This document shows, in pieces, positions 11,273 to 19,347 of a DNA stretch of 64,000 nucleotides. The stretch is from Synechococcus sp. MU1642 (GTDB lineage Bacteria; Cyanobacteriota; Cyanobacteriia; PCC-6307; Cyanobiaceae), in NCBI RefSeq assembly GCF_020514115.1, contig NZ_VTKZ01000001.1, positions 1 to 64,000 of the forward strand, written 5' to 3'. The notes below the pieces were generated by a model. It did not search any database. It was not told where the DNA came from and saw only the letters and a list, made by a program, of their open reading frames with translations. Positions within the stretch are counted from its first letter, which is position 1; each line of letters begins with the position of its first letter. The translations under genes and the position numbers were made by a program.

Positions 11273-12440
11273 CCTTCTGACCTCAACCGATCATCACTAT
11301 CGCGAAGGTTTGGCTGAGCTCAGCCTTGGCCGAGGCTTTTTCAGGCCTGAGTCGCGTCCGGCCCGGGACCTGTCGGTGTTGCTTGCCCGTCACCAGATTC
11401 TTCACGCCACGCGGCCCCTGCGCTGGCTTGATCTGATGGCCGGTTGTGGGATCCGGGCCCTGCGCTGGGGGGTGGAGGCGCTGGGCAACCCGGCCGTTGA
11501 GACACAGCTCTGGATCAACGATGGGGATCCAGATCGGCTGCCCCTGATCCAGGCCAATGTGCAGGGGCTGGGCTGTTCAACGCGGCTCACGGCTGATGCC
11601 GCAGACCTACTGCTGCACCGCTCGATTGTTCAGCGCCACTGGTTCGATTTCATCGACCTTGATGCCTTCGGCTCTCCTGGGCCTCTGATTCAGCCGGCGC
11701 TCCAGGCCCTTCGCTTCGACGGCCTGTTGTTTCTGGCCTCCACGGATGGCCGGTCCCCCACTGGCCATGACCGGCCGGGTGCAATCCGCAGCCTTGGAGC
11801 CGCCGCTCGCGCCCACCCTTCCAGCTGGGAAATGGCCCTGCGTCAGCAGATCGGGCTGGTGGCGCGGCAAGCCTGGATGCTGGGGCGCGGACTGCAGCCG
11901 CTGTTCAGCTTCAGTGAAGGCCGCACCTTTCGTCTGGCCCTGCGCCTGCGGCGCCAGATCCCAGCAGGCGATGAAAAGAAGCTTGGGCTTGTGGCCCGTT
12001 GCGAAAGCTGTGGTGCCCAACGGGTGCAGCCTCTGCTCAAGCTCAGCGGCTGGCCGGCCTGTGAGTGCGCAGCTGGACAGGGGCGGTGGAGCATCAGCGG
12101 CCCGTTGTGGATCGGTCCCTTGCAGGAGCAGAAGCTGTTGCAGCATCTGCTTGCCGATGCTCAACAGCTGGGACGTCAGCAGATCAGCCCCGCCACGTTT
12201 CGGCTGATGCAGCGCCTGCAGGCGGATCCTGGAGATCGCCCCACGGTCTGGCCCACAGATGAGCTGGCCCGGCGGCTGGGCATCGGTGGGCCGCCAGCTC
12301 TGGGGCCATTGGTGCAGGCGCTCCAGGCCGCGGGCTATCGCGCCAGTGCCAGCGGCGTCATGGCAGGGCAGGTGCGAACCGATGCTGAATTACCGCAGCT
12401 GTTACAGATCTGCACCAGCCTGCGGGGGGAAGGGATTTAA
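11226..12440 (+). CDS. trm1: tRNA (guanine-N2) dimethyltransferase, Trm1 family
   Basis: Trm1 methylates guanosine 26 of tRNA; the family is common in archaea and eukaryotes and sporadic in bacteria, including some cyanobacteria. Family signs are [27 protein letters not shown] (about 25-51), SAM-binding [13 protein letters not shown] (68-80), [12 protein letters not shown] (144-155, replacing DPFGSP) and paired cysteines C259/C262 and C279/C281, which suggest a zinc site. The start is uncertain. The longest frame begins with GTG 11226, inside the divergent hydrolase gene, and no ATG occurs before the conserved YREGL block. petM follows after 28 bases. Confidence 0.85.
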   Translation: MLWTPHSAVWTAAGGTLLTSTDHHYREGLAELSLGRGFFRPESRPARDLSVLLARHQILHATRPLRWLDLMAGCGIRALRWGVEALGNPAVETQLWINDGDPDRLPLIQANVQGLGCSTRLTADAADLLLHRSIVQRHWFDFIDLDAFGSPGPLIQPALQALRFDGLLFLASTDGRSPTGHDRPGAIRSLGAAARAHPSSWEMALRQQIGLVARQAWMLGRGLQPLFSFSEGRTFRLALRLRRQIPAGDEKKLGLVARCESCGAQRVQPLLKLSGWPACECAAGQGRWSISGPLWIGPLQEQKLLQHLLADAQQLGRQQISPATFRLMQRLQADPGDRPTVWPTDELARRLGIGGPPALGPLVQALQAAGYRASASGVMAGQVRTDAELPQLLQICTSLRGEGI

Positions 12441-12468
12441 ATGGGCGGGTGATCGCTTTGCCCAGAAC

Positions 12469-12570
12469 ATGGCTGCTGAGATTTTTGGAACTGCTGCGAT
12501 CTTCTGGGTCTTGATTCCCGTCGGCCTCGCTGGTGGTGCTCTGCTGCTGAAACTGCAGGGCGACGACTGA
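12469..12570 (+). CDS. petM: Cytochrome b6-f complex subunit PetM (subunit 7)
   Basis: This 33-residue single-helix protein ([20 protein letters not shown] and onward, ending LLKLQGDD) is a near-textbook PetM. It is a small peripheral subunit that stabilises the cytochrome b6-f complex in the thylakoid. ATG 12469 is in frame inside a longer artificial ORF that begins upstream in the Trm1 gene. The gap to the Trm1 stop is only 28 bases. Just after the stop is a 12-base perfect palindrome (CGCTTCGAAGCG, 12577-12588) without a T tract. Confidence 0.93.
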   Translation: MAAEIFGTAAIFWVLIPVGLAGGALLLKLQGDD

Positions 12571-12626
12571 AGCAGTCGCTTCGAAGCGGGGGCCATTAGG
12601 CTCGCCTCTTCGTAAGGAAGGCGTCG

Positions 12627-13589
12627 ATGCAAGTGCTTGTGGTGGGTGGCACCGGCACCCTGGGACGACAGATCGCCCGTCGTGCTCTTGATGCCGGCCA
12701 CCAAGTGCGCTGCATGGTGCGGACGCCCCGTAAAGCTGCCTTCCTTCAGGAATGGGGTTGTGAGCTGACCCGGGGCGACCTATTGGAACCCGACAGCCTC
12801 GATTACGCCCTCGAGGGCATGGATGCCGTGATTGATGCATCCACCAGTCGCCCCAACGATCCTCGCAGCATCTACGAAACGGATTGGGACGGAAAGCTCG
12901 AACTGCTTCGTGCCTGTGAACGGGCAGGGGTGAAGCGTTTTGTTTTTCTCTCGCTGTTGGGTGCGCATCAGCACCGCGACGTTCCCTTAATGGACATCAA
13001 GGCCTGCACGGAGAAGCTGCTGGAGTCCTCGGATCTCGATTACACGATTCTGCAGGGTGCCGCCTTCATGCAGGGGGTGATCAGTCAGTTCGCCATTCCT
13101 GTTCTGGAGAGCCAGACCGTGTGGGTCAGTGGCAGCCCCACGGCCATTGCCTACATGAACACTCAGGACATGGCCCGCTTTGCCGTCGCGGCACTCGAGC
13201 GGGAGGAGACCGTGCGCGGCACCTACCCGGTTGTAGGCCCCAAGGCCTGGAACACCGGTGAGCTTGTGCAGCTCTGTGAACGCTGCAGTGGCAAGACAGC
13301 CCGTGTGTTCCGGGTGCAGCCCTTCTTGATCAACCTGATGCAGGGGGTGGCGTCCTTCTTTGAACCCGCCGTCAACGTGGCAGAGAGGTTGGCTTTCGCT
13401 GAGGTCACCGGCAGCGGTCAGACCCTGGATGCCCCCATGCAAAACAGCTATGCAGCCTTCGGTCTTGAGGCCTCGGAGGCCACGGACATGGAGGGCTACA
13501 TCGGCGAGTACTACGACACGATCCTGAAGCGCCTGCGCGAAATGGAAGCCGATCTTGACAAGGACGCGAAGAAAAAGCTGCCTTTCTGA
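12627..13589 (+). CDS. ycf39: Ycf39-type NAD(P)-binding photosystem II assembly factor
   Basis: The 320-residue protein is an atypical short-chain dehydrogenase (NmrA-like) with the dinucleotide loop GGTGTLGRQIARRAL (7-21). In cyanobacteria Ycf39 works with high-light-inducible proteins in delivering chlorophyll to the D1/D2 assembly module. Further family signs are GDLLEPDSLDYALEGMDAVID and VKRFVFLSLLGAH. An SD-like AAGGAAGG lies about seven bases before the ATG. The gene follows petM by 56 bases and precedes a promoter-like sequence. Confidence 0.92.
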   Translation: MQVLVVGGTGTLGRQIARRALDAGHQVRCMVRTPRKAAFLQEWGCELTRGDLLEPDSLDYALEGMDAVIDASTSRPNDPRSIYETDWDGKLELLRACERAGVKRFVFLSLLGAHQHRDVPLMDIKACTEKLLESSDLDYTILQGAAFMQGVISQFAIPVLESQTVWVSGSPTAIAYMNTQDMARFAVAALEREETVRGTYPVVGPKAWNTGELVQLCERCSGKTARVFRVQPFLINLMQGVASFFEPAVNVAERLAFAEVTGSGQTLDAPMQNSYAAFGLEASEATDMEGYIGEYYDTILKRLREMEADLDKDAKKKLPF

Positions 13590-13592
13590 ACC

Positions 13593-13620
13593 TTGATCCC
13601 TCTTGGTTCTTTTGTACTAT
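13593..13620 (+). promoter_or_regulatory. Sigma-70-type promoter candidate upstream of the 71-codon gene and arsM
   Basis: TTGATC (13593-13598) and TACTAT (13615-13620) are separated by 16 bases in an AT-richer gap between ycf39 and the 71-codon gene. The transcript would start about 15 bases before that gene's ATG. Support is from consensus match and position only. Confidence 0.45.
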
Positions 13621-13642
13621 CGCCTTAACTAATCCCTTCCTT

Positions 13643-13858
13643 ATGGCTGTCGCTCAGCTCAAAAATCTGCAGCGGCGTCTGCAGTTGTTGTCGGATGAGG
13701 CGGAACAGGGCCTCAACCGCGTTTGCGGCCATGAGCTATGGAAGTCGGTGGGCCCCGATGCGGTGGATGGTATGGCTGATCCCGACCGACGGGCAGAGGC
13801 CAACTACTGGTACGGCCAGTGGAATGTGGTGCGTGAGTTGCAGGAGGCAATCGGCTGA
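13643..13858 (+). CDS. Small conserved-type protein of unknown function
   Basis: The 71-residue soluble protein has an amphipathic, Leu/Gln-rich N-terminal half (LKNLQRRLQLLSDEAEQGLNRV) and a tail rich in aromatic residues (ANYWYGQWNVVRELQEAIG). I do not recognise a domain. Reality is supported by a promoter-like sequence upstream and a one-base stop/start overlap (TGATG) with arsM, implying a common transcript. The function is unknown; a role linked to arsM would be inference only. Confidence 0.7.
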   Translation: MAVAQLKNLQRRLQLLSDEAEQGLNRVCGHELWKSVGPDAVDGMADPDRRAEANYWYGQWNVVRELQEAIG

Positions 13859-14670
13859 TGGCGGAGTCGTGTTGTTCGTCCCCAGTGCCGCAGTCTCTGG
13901 ATCAAACCCAGGCGGTTGAAGCCCGCTATGGAGCTGCTGCCCAAGAGCAGGAAGCCTGCCTTTGCACCCCGGTCGGCTTCGACCCTGCCCTGCTCAGGGT
14001 GATTCCGGAAGCTGTCATTGACCGTGATTACGGCTGTGGTGATCCCACCCGTTGGGTGAAGCAGGGGGACTGCGTGCTCGACCTGGGCAGCGGCAGCGGC
14101 AAAAACGCCTTCATCTGTAGCCAAATCGTCGGGGCATCCGGCCATGTGATCGGTGTGGACCGCAACGCCGACATGCTGGCCCTGTCGCGTGAAGCGATCC
14201 CGGTTGTTGCCTCAGCCGTGGGCTTCGACAACGTCCGTTTTGTTGATGGAGCCATCGAAGCCCTGGATGCCCTCACGGCAACAGGTGAACCCCTAATCGC
14301 TGATGGTTCGATCGATGTGGTGCTGAGCAACTGTGTGCTCAACCTGGTGAACCCGTCGGCACGGGACAGGCTTCTGGCCAACATTCGCCGGGTCCTGGTC
14401 CCCGGTGGTCGCGTCGCCATCAGCGACATCGTTTGCGATCAGGTGGTGCCCCTGCGGTTGCAGCAGGACCCGGATCTCTGGAGCGGCTGCATCAGCGGCG
14501 CCTGGCAAGAGGAGGCCTTCATGGAGGCCTTTGAAGCTCTTGGCTTTGAGCAAGTTCGCTACGCCGATCGGAGTGAGCAGCCCTGGCGTGTGGTGGAAGA
14601 CATTAAATTCCGGGCGGTCACCCTCGTCGGCGTCCTCCCCGCCGAGGCCCAGCGCTCGAGCTGCTGCTGA
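13858..14670 (+). CDS. arsM: Arsenite S-adenosylmethionine methyltransferase ArsM-like
   Basis: ArsM methylates arsenite to mono-, di- and trimethyl arsenicals using SAM. The 270-residue protein has SAM motif VLDLGSGSGKN (73-83) and GHVIGVDRNADML. The three family cysteines that bind As(III) can be placed: C60 in DYGCGDP, C159 in LSNCVLNLV, and C211 in SGCISGA. Extra cysteine pairs occur at the termini (C5-C6, C34/C36 and a C-terminal SSCC). The start overlaps the previous stop by one base. The last 53 bases overlap the convergent pseudouridine synthase gene. The ArsM assignment rests on the cysteine pattern and could be tested by activity. Confidence 0.8.
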   Translation: MAESCCSSPVPQSLDQTQAVEARYGAAAQEQEACLCTPVGFDPALLRVIPEAVIDRDYGCGDPTRWVKQGDCVLDLGSGSGKNAFICSQIVGASGHVIGVDRNADMLALSREAIPVVASAVGFDNVRFVDGAIEALDALTATGEPLIADGSIDVVLSNCVLNLVNPSARDRLLANIRRVLVPGGRVAISDIVCDQVVPLRLQQDPDLWSGCISGAWQEEAFMEAFEALGFEQVRYADRSEQPWRVVEDIKFRAVTLVGVLPAEAQRSSCC

Positions 14671-15265
14671 TCAGGCGGGTCAGCCGTTCCTGTTCGACAG
14701 CCGTCACCGCACGCCAAGTACCGGGTTGAAGGCCCGCGAGGTCCAGCGGTGGACCGTTATCCATCAGGTCGATGCAGCAGCGCACCAATCGCAACGTTGG
14801 TAGGCCAACAGCAGCTGTCATCCGGCGCACTTGCCGGTTGCGCCCCTCGGTGAGGGACAGCTGCAGCCAACTGGTGGGAATCGCAGCGCGGTAACGAATT
14901 GGAGGGGTTCTGTCGGGCAACTGCGGTTGCTCCTGACCCTGAAGCCAGTTCACATTCGCAGGCAAGGTGCGGCGCCCCTGAACCACAACCCCATCGCGAA
15001 GCTGTTGGAGTTGCTTGGTGTTGGGGGTTCCTTCCACCTGCGCCCAGTAGCTGCGCCAGTGGCCAAAGCGAGGGTCAGTGAGGCGCTGTTGCAGTCGGCC
15101 GTTGTTGGTGAGGATCAGCAGCCCCTCGCTGTCGGCGTCGAGGCGTCCTGCGGCATACACCTCTGGCACATCAACAAAGTCGCTCAGACAACGCCAGCGG
15201 CTTCCCTCTTCCGGCGTGAATTGACTCAAAACCCCGAAGGGCTTGTTCAGCAGCAGCGTCGTCAA
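14618..15265 (-). CDS. RluE/RsuA-family 23S rRNA pseudouridine synthase
   Basis: The protein matches E. coli RluE along its length: LLLNKPFGVLSQFTPEEG, the catalytic block AAGRLDADSEGLLILTNNG (Asp in GRLD), VEGTPNTKQLQQLRDGV, PPIRYRAAIPTSWLQLSLTEGRNRQVRRM and VGLPTLRLVR. It isomerises a uridine in 23S rRNA. TTG 15265 is chosen because homology begins there; an in-frame TTG at 15310 is possible but would add a Cys-rich stretch overlapping a small ORF. The Ser/Gly/Arg-rich tail is antisense to the arsM 3' end (53-base overlap). The rRNA position modified is inferred from the RluE likeness. Confidence 0.85.
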   Translation of the reverse strand: MTTLLLNKPFGVLSQFTPEEGSRWRCLSDFVDVPEVYAAGRLDADSEGLLILTNNGRLQQRLTDPRFGHWRSYWAQVEGTPNTKQLQQLRDGVVVQGRRTLPANVNWLQGQEQPQLPDRTPPIRYRAAIPTSWLQLSLTEGRNRQVRRMTAAVGLPTLRLVRCCIDLMDNGPPLDLAGLQPGTWRAVTAVEQERLTRLISSSSSAGPRRGGRRRG

Positions 15266-15266
15266 G

Positions 15267-15359
15267 TCAGCTTGCGTTTTCGCGCATCCTCCACAGGTTG
15301 ACCACGCCAATGGAGATCAGCAGCAGGCCGAGATCCAGGCTCAACGGGGGGAGAATCAC
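15267..15359 (-). CDS. Candidate 30-residue single-helix membrane peptide
   Basis: A GTG-started frame encodes 30 residues, MILPPLSLDLGLLLISIGVV followed by NLWRMRENAS. It is one hydrophobic helix with a positively charged end, like small thylakoid subunits. It ends one base before the TTG start of the pseudouridine synthase, suggesting coupling. I do not recognise it as a known Psb, Pet or Psa subunit. It is too short for statistical certainty, and GTG is a weaker start, so it remains a candidate. Confidence 0.4.
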   Translation of the reverse strand: MILPPLSLDLGLLLISIGVVNLWRMRENAS

Positions 15360-15466
15360 GGCTGGAGGATGTGTGTCGGCGTTGGAGCCTAAGGGCTGTG
15401 TTCTCTCTGCGGGGTGCAAGTGGCCTTCTAAACTGACTCCAGCGAGACAGAACTGGCCACCAGCGC

Positions 15467-15736
15467 ATGATCGAAACCTCGGGCGTGATCGAGAAGGAAC
15501 AGGGCAACGGGTTCTATCTGGTCACCCTCGAGCAGCCTGCTGGTCACCAATGCCTCTGCAGAGCCGCTGGAAAGCTCACCAAGTTCCGGATCAAATTGCT
15601 TGCTGGTGACAAGGTCCTAGTGGAGATCAGCCCCTACGACCTCACCCGCGGCCGAATCACTTACCGCGAGCGCAATGCCGGTGCTCCTGGCGGTCGTCCC
15701 GGCGGCAATCGCCCCGGCGGACCGCGCCGTCGCTAA
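15467..15736 (+). CDS. infA: Translation initiation factor IF-1-like protein (likely second paralog)
   Basis: The 89-residue protein has the S1-like OB fold of IF-1: SGVIEKEQGNGFYLVTLE, CLCRAAGKLTKFRIKLLAGDKV and ISPYDLTRGRITYRERN. It carries a Gly/Pro/Arg-rich tail (APGGRPGGNRPGGPRRR) absent from ordinary IF-1, and the middle is divergent (HQCLCRAAGKL in place of VxAHISGKM). Cyanobacterial infA normally lies in the ribosomal protein cluster, so this is probably an additional copy. The cationic tail suggests stronger RNA binding. It sits between the pseudouridine synthase (divergent) and NTRC (convergent). Confidence 0.85.
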   Translation: MIETSGVIEKEQGNGFYLVTLEQPAGHQCLCRAAGKLTKFRIKLLAGDKVLVEISPYDLTRGRITYRERNAGAPGGRPGGNRPGGPRRR

Positions 15737-15748
15737 GGGCCGCTGCCC

Positions 15749-17131
15749 TCAGGCGGCAGCCTGAAGGCAAGCCTCAATGGCAGCTTTGAATTCACTGCGC
15801 TGCTTTACGCCGCGCCACTGCTTCATCATGGACTTGTTGTGGAACAGCTGCACAGTGGGTGTGCCATTGACTCCGGCCTGTTCAGCGATCTCCTGATCGG
15901 CCTCGATGTCGATGACAACGGCCTGGGCGGATCCATCAAGTTCTTGAATCACTCGCTGCAACTGGGGTTTCAGCACGTGGCAAGGCCCGCAGCTGGGTGA
16001 GGTGTAAATCACTAGAAGAGGCTTGGCGCTGTCGTGGTACAGCTTGCGCAGGGCAAAGCTTCCTTTCTGCCACAGCCCTTGGGGGTCGTAGGTGGCTTCT
16101 GTGGTTACGTCTACATTCACAGGACGTTCCGCCACCGCCGGCTCCACCTGCTCACGCTGCACCCGAGTGGCCAGGTTGTGGTGACTCAGCCAGCGCTCCG
16201 CTGCCAAGGCCGCCTTGCAACCACTGCCAGCTGCGGTGATGCCCTGTCGCCATTCGGCATCGGCCACATCCCCGGCCGCGAAGACGCCTTCCATGGACGT
16301 TTCCGGACGTCCCGGTTCAGTTGTCAGGTAACCCTTCCCGTCCAGATCTAATTGCCCCTGAAGCAGATCGGTGTTTGGGGTGTGTCCGATGGCATAAAAG
16401 AGGCCTTTGACGGAGAGGGTGGTTGAGATGCCCTCAACGCGATTGCGCAGGGTCATCGACTGCATCCAGTCGTCCCCGCTCACGTCATCGATCTCGCTGT
16501 TCCAGTGCACCGTGATCGCTTTGTTGGCCAACACCCGATCAGCCATGGCGGCACTGGCGCGGAGTTTGTCGGAGCGCACCACCAGATGCACATGGCTTCC
16601 GTATTTGGTCAGATACACCGCCTCTTCACAGGCGGAGTCGCCGCCGCCCACCACGGCAAGTTCCTCATTGCGGAACTGAGGTGTGGCGCCGTCACAGATC
16701 GCGCAGGCGCTAATCCCTTTGCTCCAGAAGGTTTCCTCCGAGGGCAGTTGGAGACGGTTGGCACTGGCGCCGGTGGCAATCACCAGGGCGTGGGTGCGGA
16801 TGGTCTGTCCTTCAACCTCAATGCAATAGGGCTTGGCGCTGAGATCAATGCTGTCGGCATCCGCTTCCAGCAGGTGGGTTCCCCACCGCACCGCCTGGGA
16901 CTTCATTAAGTCCATCAGGTCGGGGCCGAGCACACCGTCAGGGAAGCCCGGAAAATTCTCAACATGGGTGGTGGTCATCAACTGACCGCCAGGGATTCCG
17001 CCGCGTTGAAATCCAGTGATCAGAAGCGGTTGCAGGTTGGCTCGTGCTGCATAGATAGCAGCTGTGTAACCGGCTGGCCCTGAGCCAACGATGACCAGAT
17101 TTTCGATGTGATCGTTACCGGTCTGACCCAC
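15749..17131 (-). CDS. trxB: NADPH-dependent thioredoxin reductase fused to thioredoxin (NTRC)
   Basis: The 460-residue protein joins an FAD-containing thioredoxin reductase to a thioredoxin domain. FAD loop GSGPAG is at 16-21, redox site CAIC at 143-146 and NADPH loop [10 protein letters not shown] near 170. [10 protein letters not shown] near 290 precedes the linker. The thioredoxin domain carries CGPC at 381-384 and a cis-proline GTPTV. NTRC passes NADPH electrons to 2-Cys peroxiredoxin and regulates Calvin-cycle and tetrapyrrole enzymes. Both active sites look intact; the first is CAIC rather than the commoner CATC. The gene converges on the IF-1-like gene with a 12-base gap. Confidence 0.95.
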   Translation of the reverse strand: MGQTGNDHIENLVIVGSGPAGYTAAIYAARANLQPLLITGFQRGGIPGGQLMTTTHVENFPGFPDGVLGPDLMDLMKSQAVRWGTHLLEADADSIDLSAKPYCIEVEGQTIRTHALVIATGASANRLQLPSEETFWSKGISACAICDGATPQFRNEELAVVGGGDSACEEAVYLTKYGSHVHLVVRSDKLRASAAMADRVLANKAITVHWNSEIDDVSGDDWMQSMTLRNRVEGISTTLSVKGLFYAIGHTPNTDLLQGQLDLDGKGYLTTEPGRPETSMEGVFAAGDVADAEWRQGITAAGSGCKAALAAERWLSHHNLATRVQREQVEPAVAERPVNVDVTTEATYDPQGLWQKGSFALRKLYHDSAKPLLVIYTSPSCGPCHVLKPQLQRVIQELDGSAQAVVIDIEADQEIAEQAGVNGTPTVQLFHNKSMMKQWRGVKQRSEFKAAIEACLQAAA

Positions 17132-17238
17132 CGCTTAAGCGAACTGACTATGAGTTAACTCTAGAGGCCTGTCGGAAGTCTGCGTGAGAAAAGGTTCAAA
17201 AAAGGATGAGTGGGTTTCAGAAGAATTTCAGAAAATAT

Positions 17239-17487
17239 TCAGATTTCAACTTGTGAGTCGTTGGAGGTGGGGTCGTGAATCGGGCGTCGTTTGCTTGGGT
17301 TGCGCGGAACAGTCAAAACATTGGCCTCAAGCATCTCAACGTTTTCGCCAATGCATGTGATCCATTCACAGAATTCTTGCGATATCGCATAACTGTCTTC
17401 ATAGCGCTCTTCCTTGTCCAGGACTGCGATGCGAGTGGATGCCCAGCCCGTTGCAACGACGATCCGGCGTTCCATTGCGGCGTCCAT
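17239..17487 (-). CDS. Small protein of unknown function
   Basis: The start is set to ATG 17487 (82 residues, MDAAMERRIVVATGW), because a good ribosome-binding site GAGGAG lies six bases upstream; the longest frame reaches 17553. The protein is mildly acidic with two nearby Cys residues (FCEWITCIGENVE) and a polar C-terminal tail. I recognise no domain. It lies downstream of the helicase gene on the same strand, with a 96-base gap, in a lower-GC stretch. The Shine-Dalgarno sequence and protein-like composition support it being real. Confidence 0.55.
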   Translation of the reverse strand: MDAAMERRIVVATGWASTRIAVLDKEERYEDSYAISQEFCEWITCIGENVEMLEANVLTVPRNPSKRRPIHDPTSNDSQVEI

Positions 17488-17583
17488 GACTATCTCCTCG
17501 ATGTAGATCAGGTTGGCGGATCGGGGGGCCCTTTCGGCTGTCCATTCGCACAAATTCGCATTTTCCTCTGGCCAATGCTGTGC

Positions 17584-19035
17584 TCAGCGCTGCAAAAAAG
17601 TGGGCAATTCGGGCGTTTTCAGTCGGATGACGGCGCCGGCTCCGTCCTCCACCGCTTCCAGGGGAAGGCTTGGTCCGCGCCAGGCTCCAACCTCCAGATG
17701 CTTGTCCTCGGCATCCTGCTCATGAGGCCGAAGCACGTAGGGCTCGGCCACCGACCATGAGCGGGCATAGTCCATCAGCAGTGGGTCCGCTGGCGCAAAG
17801 ACGAAGGAGGCTTCCCTGGGAATGGCTTCGCGGGCGGCCAGTTCGGGCGTCATCCGCACGGCCCGGGTGATGCCCTGCACAAAGCGGCTTCGGGTCACCA
17901 CGGTGGTCAGGTAGGCCACCACCCGTAGACGTGGCGCATCAAAGCCTTCTGCGCACATGTCGATGCTCACTAGCCAATCGGCGTTACCGCTTTGGAAGGC
18001 GTTCAAGCGCTCCGTTGCTTGGGGGCTCTGGGAATGGATCAACTCCACCCGGTTGCCGTCGTCAATCAACACTCGGCTGATGGCCTCGGCGTGGCTGATA
18101 TCGCGGGCGATCACAAGGCCAGCAGCCTGCGGCTGCCGCTCGCGCAACTGATTCAGCTTCTGCTGGGCGCGCAGCAGAACCTGCTGGCCAATGCTGCTGC
18201 TGTCGGCCAGACGGATGGCGCGACGTAGGTTGCGCGCGCGCCAGCTTTCACGTTGTTCAGCCGATATGGGGGAGACGTCGCGGTCGGGTTGTCCTTCGCG
18301 GCTGTGTTCCACCCAGCCGTCCTGAAAGCGGAACTCCAGGGGGCGCACATCCCCGGCGGCGATCAAGTCCCTGGGTTCAACGCAGAGATCTGGACGAATT
18401 TGCTCAACCCACCCACCGTCATCCAGCCGCACGCGGATTCGCCGGGCGGCGCAGAACGCCAGGTTGTCGGCACGAAAGGGGGTTCCAGTGAGCCCCAGGC
18501 GCAGCCGCAGGCTGCTGGTCATCTCGAGAAAGGTGTGCCCCCAGGCGGTGGCGTCCGGCTCGTCAGGATTGACGCCGAGATGGTGGGCCTCATCGGCGAT
18601 CGCCATGCAGGCGCTCAGGCCCCATTGCGCGAGCCGTGCTCCCAGAGCCTCGCGCTGGCGACCGGCACCCTGATAAGTCACCAACAAGCCATCAGCGTCT
18701 TGGCTTTGCTCCGGCGGGCAGGGCCACTCCTCTAGCCGCAAGCCAAGACGCGCCGCGGCGGATTTCCATTGATTGAGGATTGAGGTTCGGTGGCAAAAGA
18801 CCATGAAATGGTCCAGCCGGCCTTGATCGCGCATGGTGCGGAATCCCAGCAAGGCCCCGAGGGTTTTGCCTGCCCCTGGGCCTGCAAACACCAACAGGTC
18901 GCGGCTGCTGGCCTCAAGCTCGAGCCTGCGCCGCAGCAGCTGGATCAGCTGTTGCTGCCACTGCCGGGGTTGGACGGGGGAGCGGCTGAGCTCGGCATTG
19001 TGCGTTCCCGGGAGGTTGAAGCTGACAACTGAGAT
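17584..19035 (-). CDS. DEAD/DEAH-type (superfamily 2) helicase with an unusual start
   Basis: The helicase core has Walker A AGPGAGKT, motif II ADEAHH, motif III-like LGLTGTPFR and a C-terminal part with SIDMCAEGFDAPRL and QGITRAVR, similar to type III restriction or XPB-like DNA translocases. The first canonical start, TTG 18894, would leave Walker A three residues from the N-terminus. The frame upstream stays open and reads as protein (VQPRQWQQQLIQLLRRRLEL, then EASSRDL), with no ATG/GTG/TTG back to a TAG at 19090-19092. A strong SD (GAGGTGAT, 19036-19043) lies directly before an in-frame ATC at 19035, taken here as the best estimate of the start. A frameshift is the alternative. The substrate is unknown. 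Confidence 0.72.
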   Translation of the reverse strand: MSVVSFNLPGTHNAELSRSPVQPRQWQQQLIQLLRRRLELEASSRDLLVFAGPGAGKTLGALLGFRTMRDQGRLDHFMVFCHRTSILNQWKSAAARLGLRLEEWPCPPEQSQDADGLLVTYQGAGRQREALGARLAQWGLSACMAIADEAHHLGVNPDEPDATAWGHTFLEMTSSLRLRLGLTGTPFRADNLAFCAARRIRVRLDDGGWVEQIRPDLCVEPRDLIAAGDVRPLEFRFQDGWVEHSREGQPDRDVSPISAEQRESWRARNLRRAIRLADSSSIGQQVLLRAQQKLNQLRERQPQAAGLVIARDISHAEAISRVLIDDGNRVELIHSQSPQATERLNAFQSGNADWLVSIDMCAEGFDAPRLRVVAYLTTVVTRSRFVQGITRAVRMTPELAAREAIPREASFVFAPADPLLMDYARSWSVAEPYVLRPHEQDAEDKHLEVGAWRGPSLPLEAVEDGAGAVIRLKTPELPTFLQR

Positions 19036-19043
19036 ATCACCTC
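19036..19043 (-). promoter_or_regulatory. Ribosome-binding site before the helicase gene
   Basis: GAGGTGAT on the minus strand is complementary to the 3' end of cyanobacterial 16S rRNA over eight bases. The next codon in the helicase frame is ATC (19035-19033); a TTG at 19028-19026 is one frame off and runs into a stop. The site therefore argues that translation begins here by a rare start codon, or that a one-base frame change occurred. Confidence 0.5.
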
Positions 19044-19137
19044 TCGGGAAGATGAGTCTTTTTAACCATTCTTTTGCGCTGTGGCATCTCTACTGTCCGG
19101 CCATTAGCTCCATCGGGATCGGGTCCCGCCCATCGCC

Positions 19138-19314
19138 ATGGCCCAACGTCGTTTTTTCAGCAGCCCCCTCGACCAGCAGCGCGACCAACTCGATGGCTGC
19201 TGGGAACTCGATTGCGACATCGATCCCTTGATTCTTCGGGCACGCGTCCTGCACCGCCGCGGTGAGGTGACTTGGGCCGTGGGCCTCGAACAGGAAGTGC
19301 TGCCGATCGTTTGA
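19138..19314 (+). CDS. Small 58-residue protein of unknown function
   Basis: ATG 19138 opens a 58-codon frame starting MAQRRFFSSPLDQQRDQLDG and ending GLEQEVLPIV. It has a basic N-terminus, then an acidic middle (CWELDCDIDPLIL) and a short beta-like end (RRGEVTWAVGLEQEVLPI). Composition and codon usage look like the neighbouring real genes. It lies between the divergent helicase gene and a convergent unknown gene. I recall similar short picocyanobacterial proteins but cannot name a family. Confidence 0.65.
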   Translation: MAQRRFFSSPLDQQRDQLDGCWELDCDIDPLILRARVLHRRGEVTWAVGLEQEVLPIV

Positions 19315-19347
19315 GCCGGCAGCAGGTGTTGGATAAGCGCCCCTGCT

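Noticed and set aside
12577-12588. Perfect palindrome CGCTTCGAAGCG after petM
   Set aside because: No T run follows and the stem is only 4-5 bp, so it is not called a terminator.
17132-17238. Spacer upstream of NTRC checked for RNA genes
   Set aside because: AT-richer but contains no tRNA-like cloverleaf, hairpin with T run, or repeated unit.
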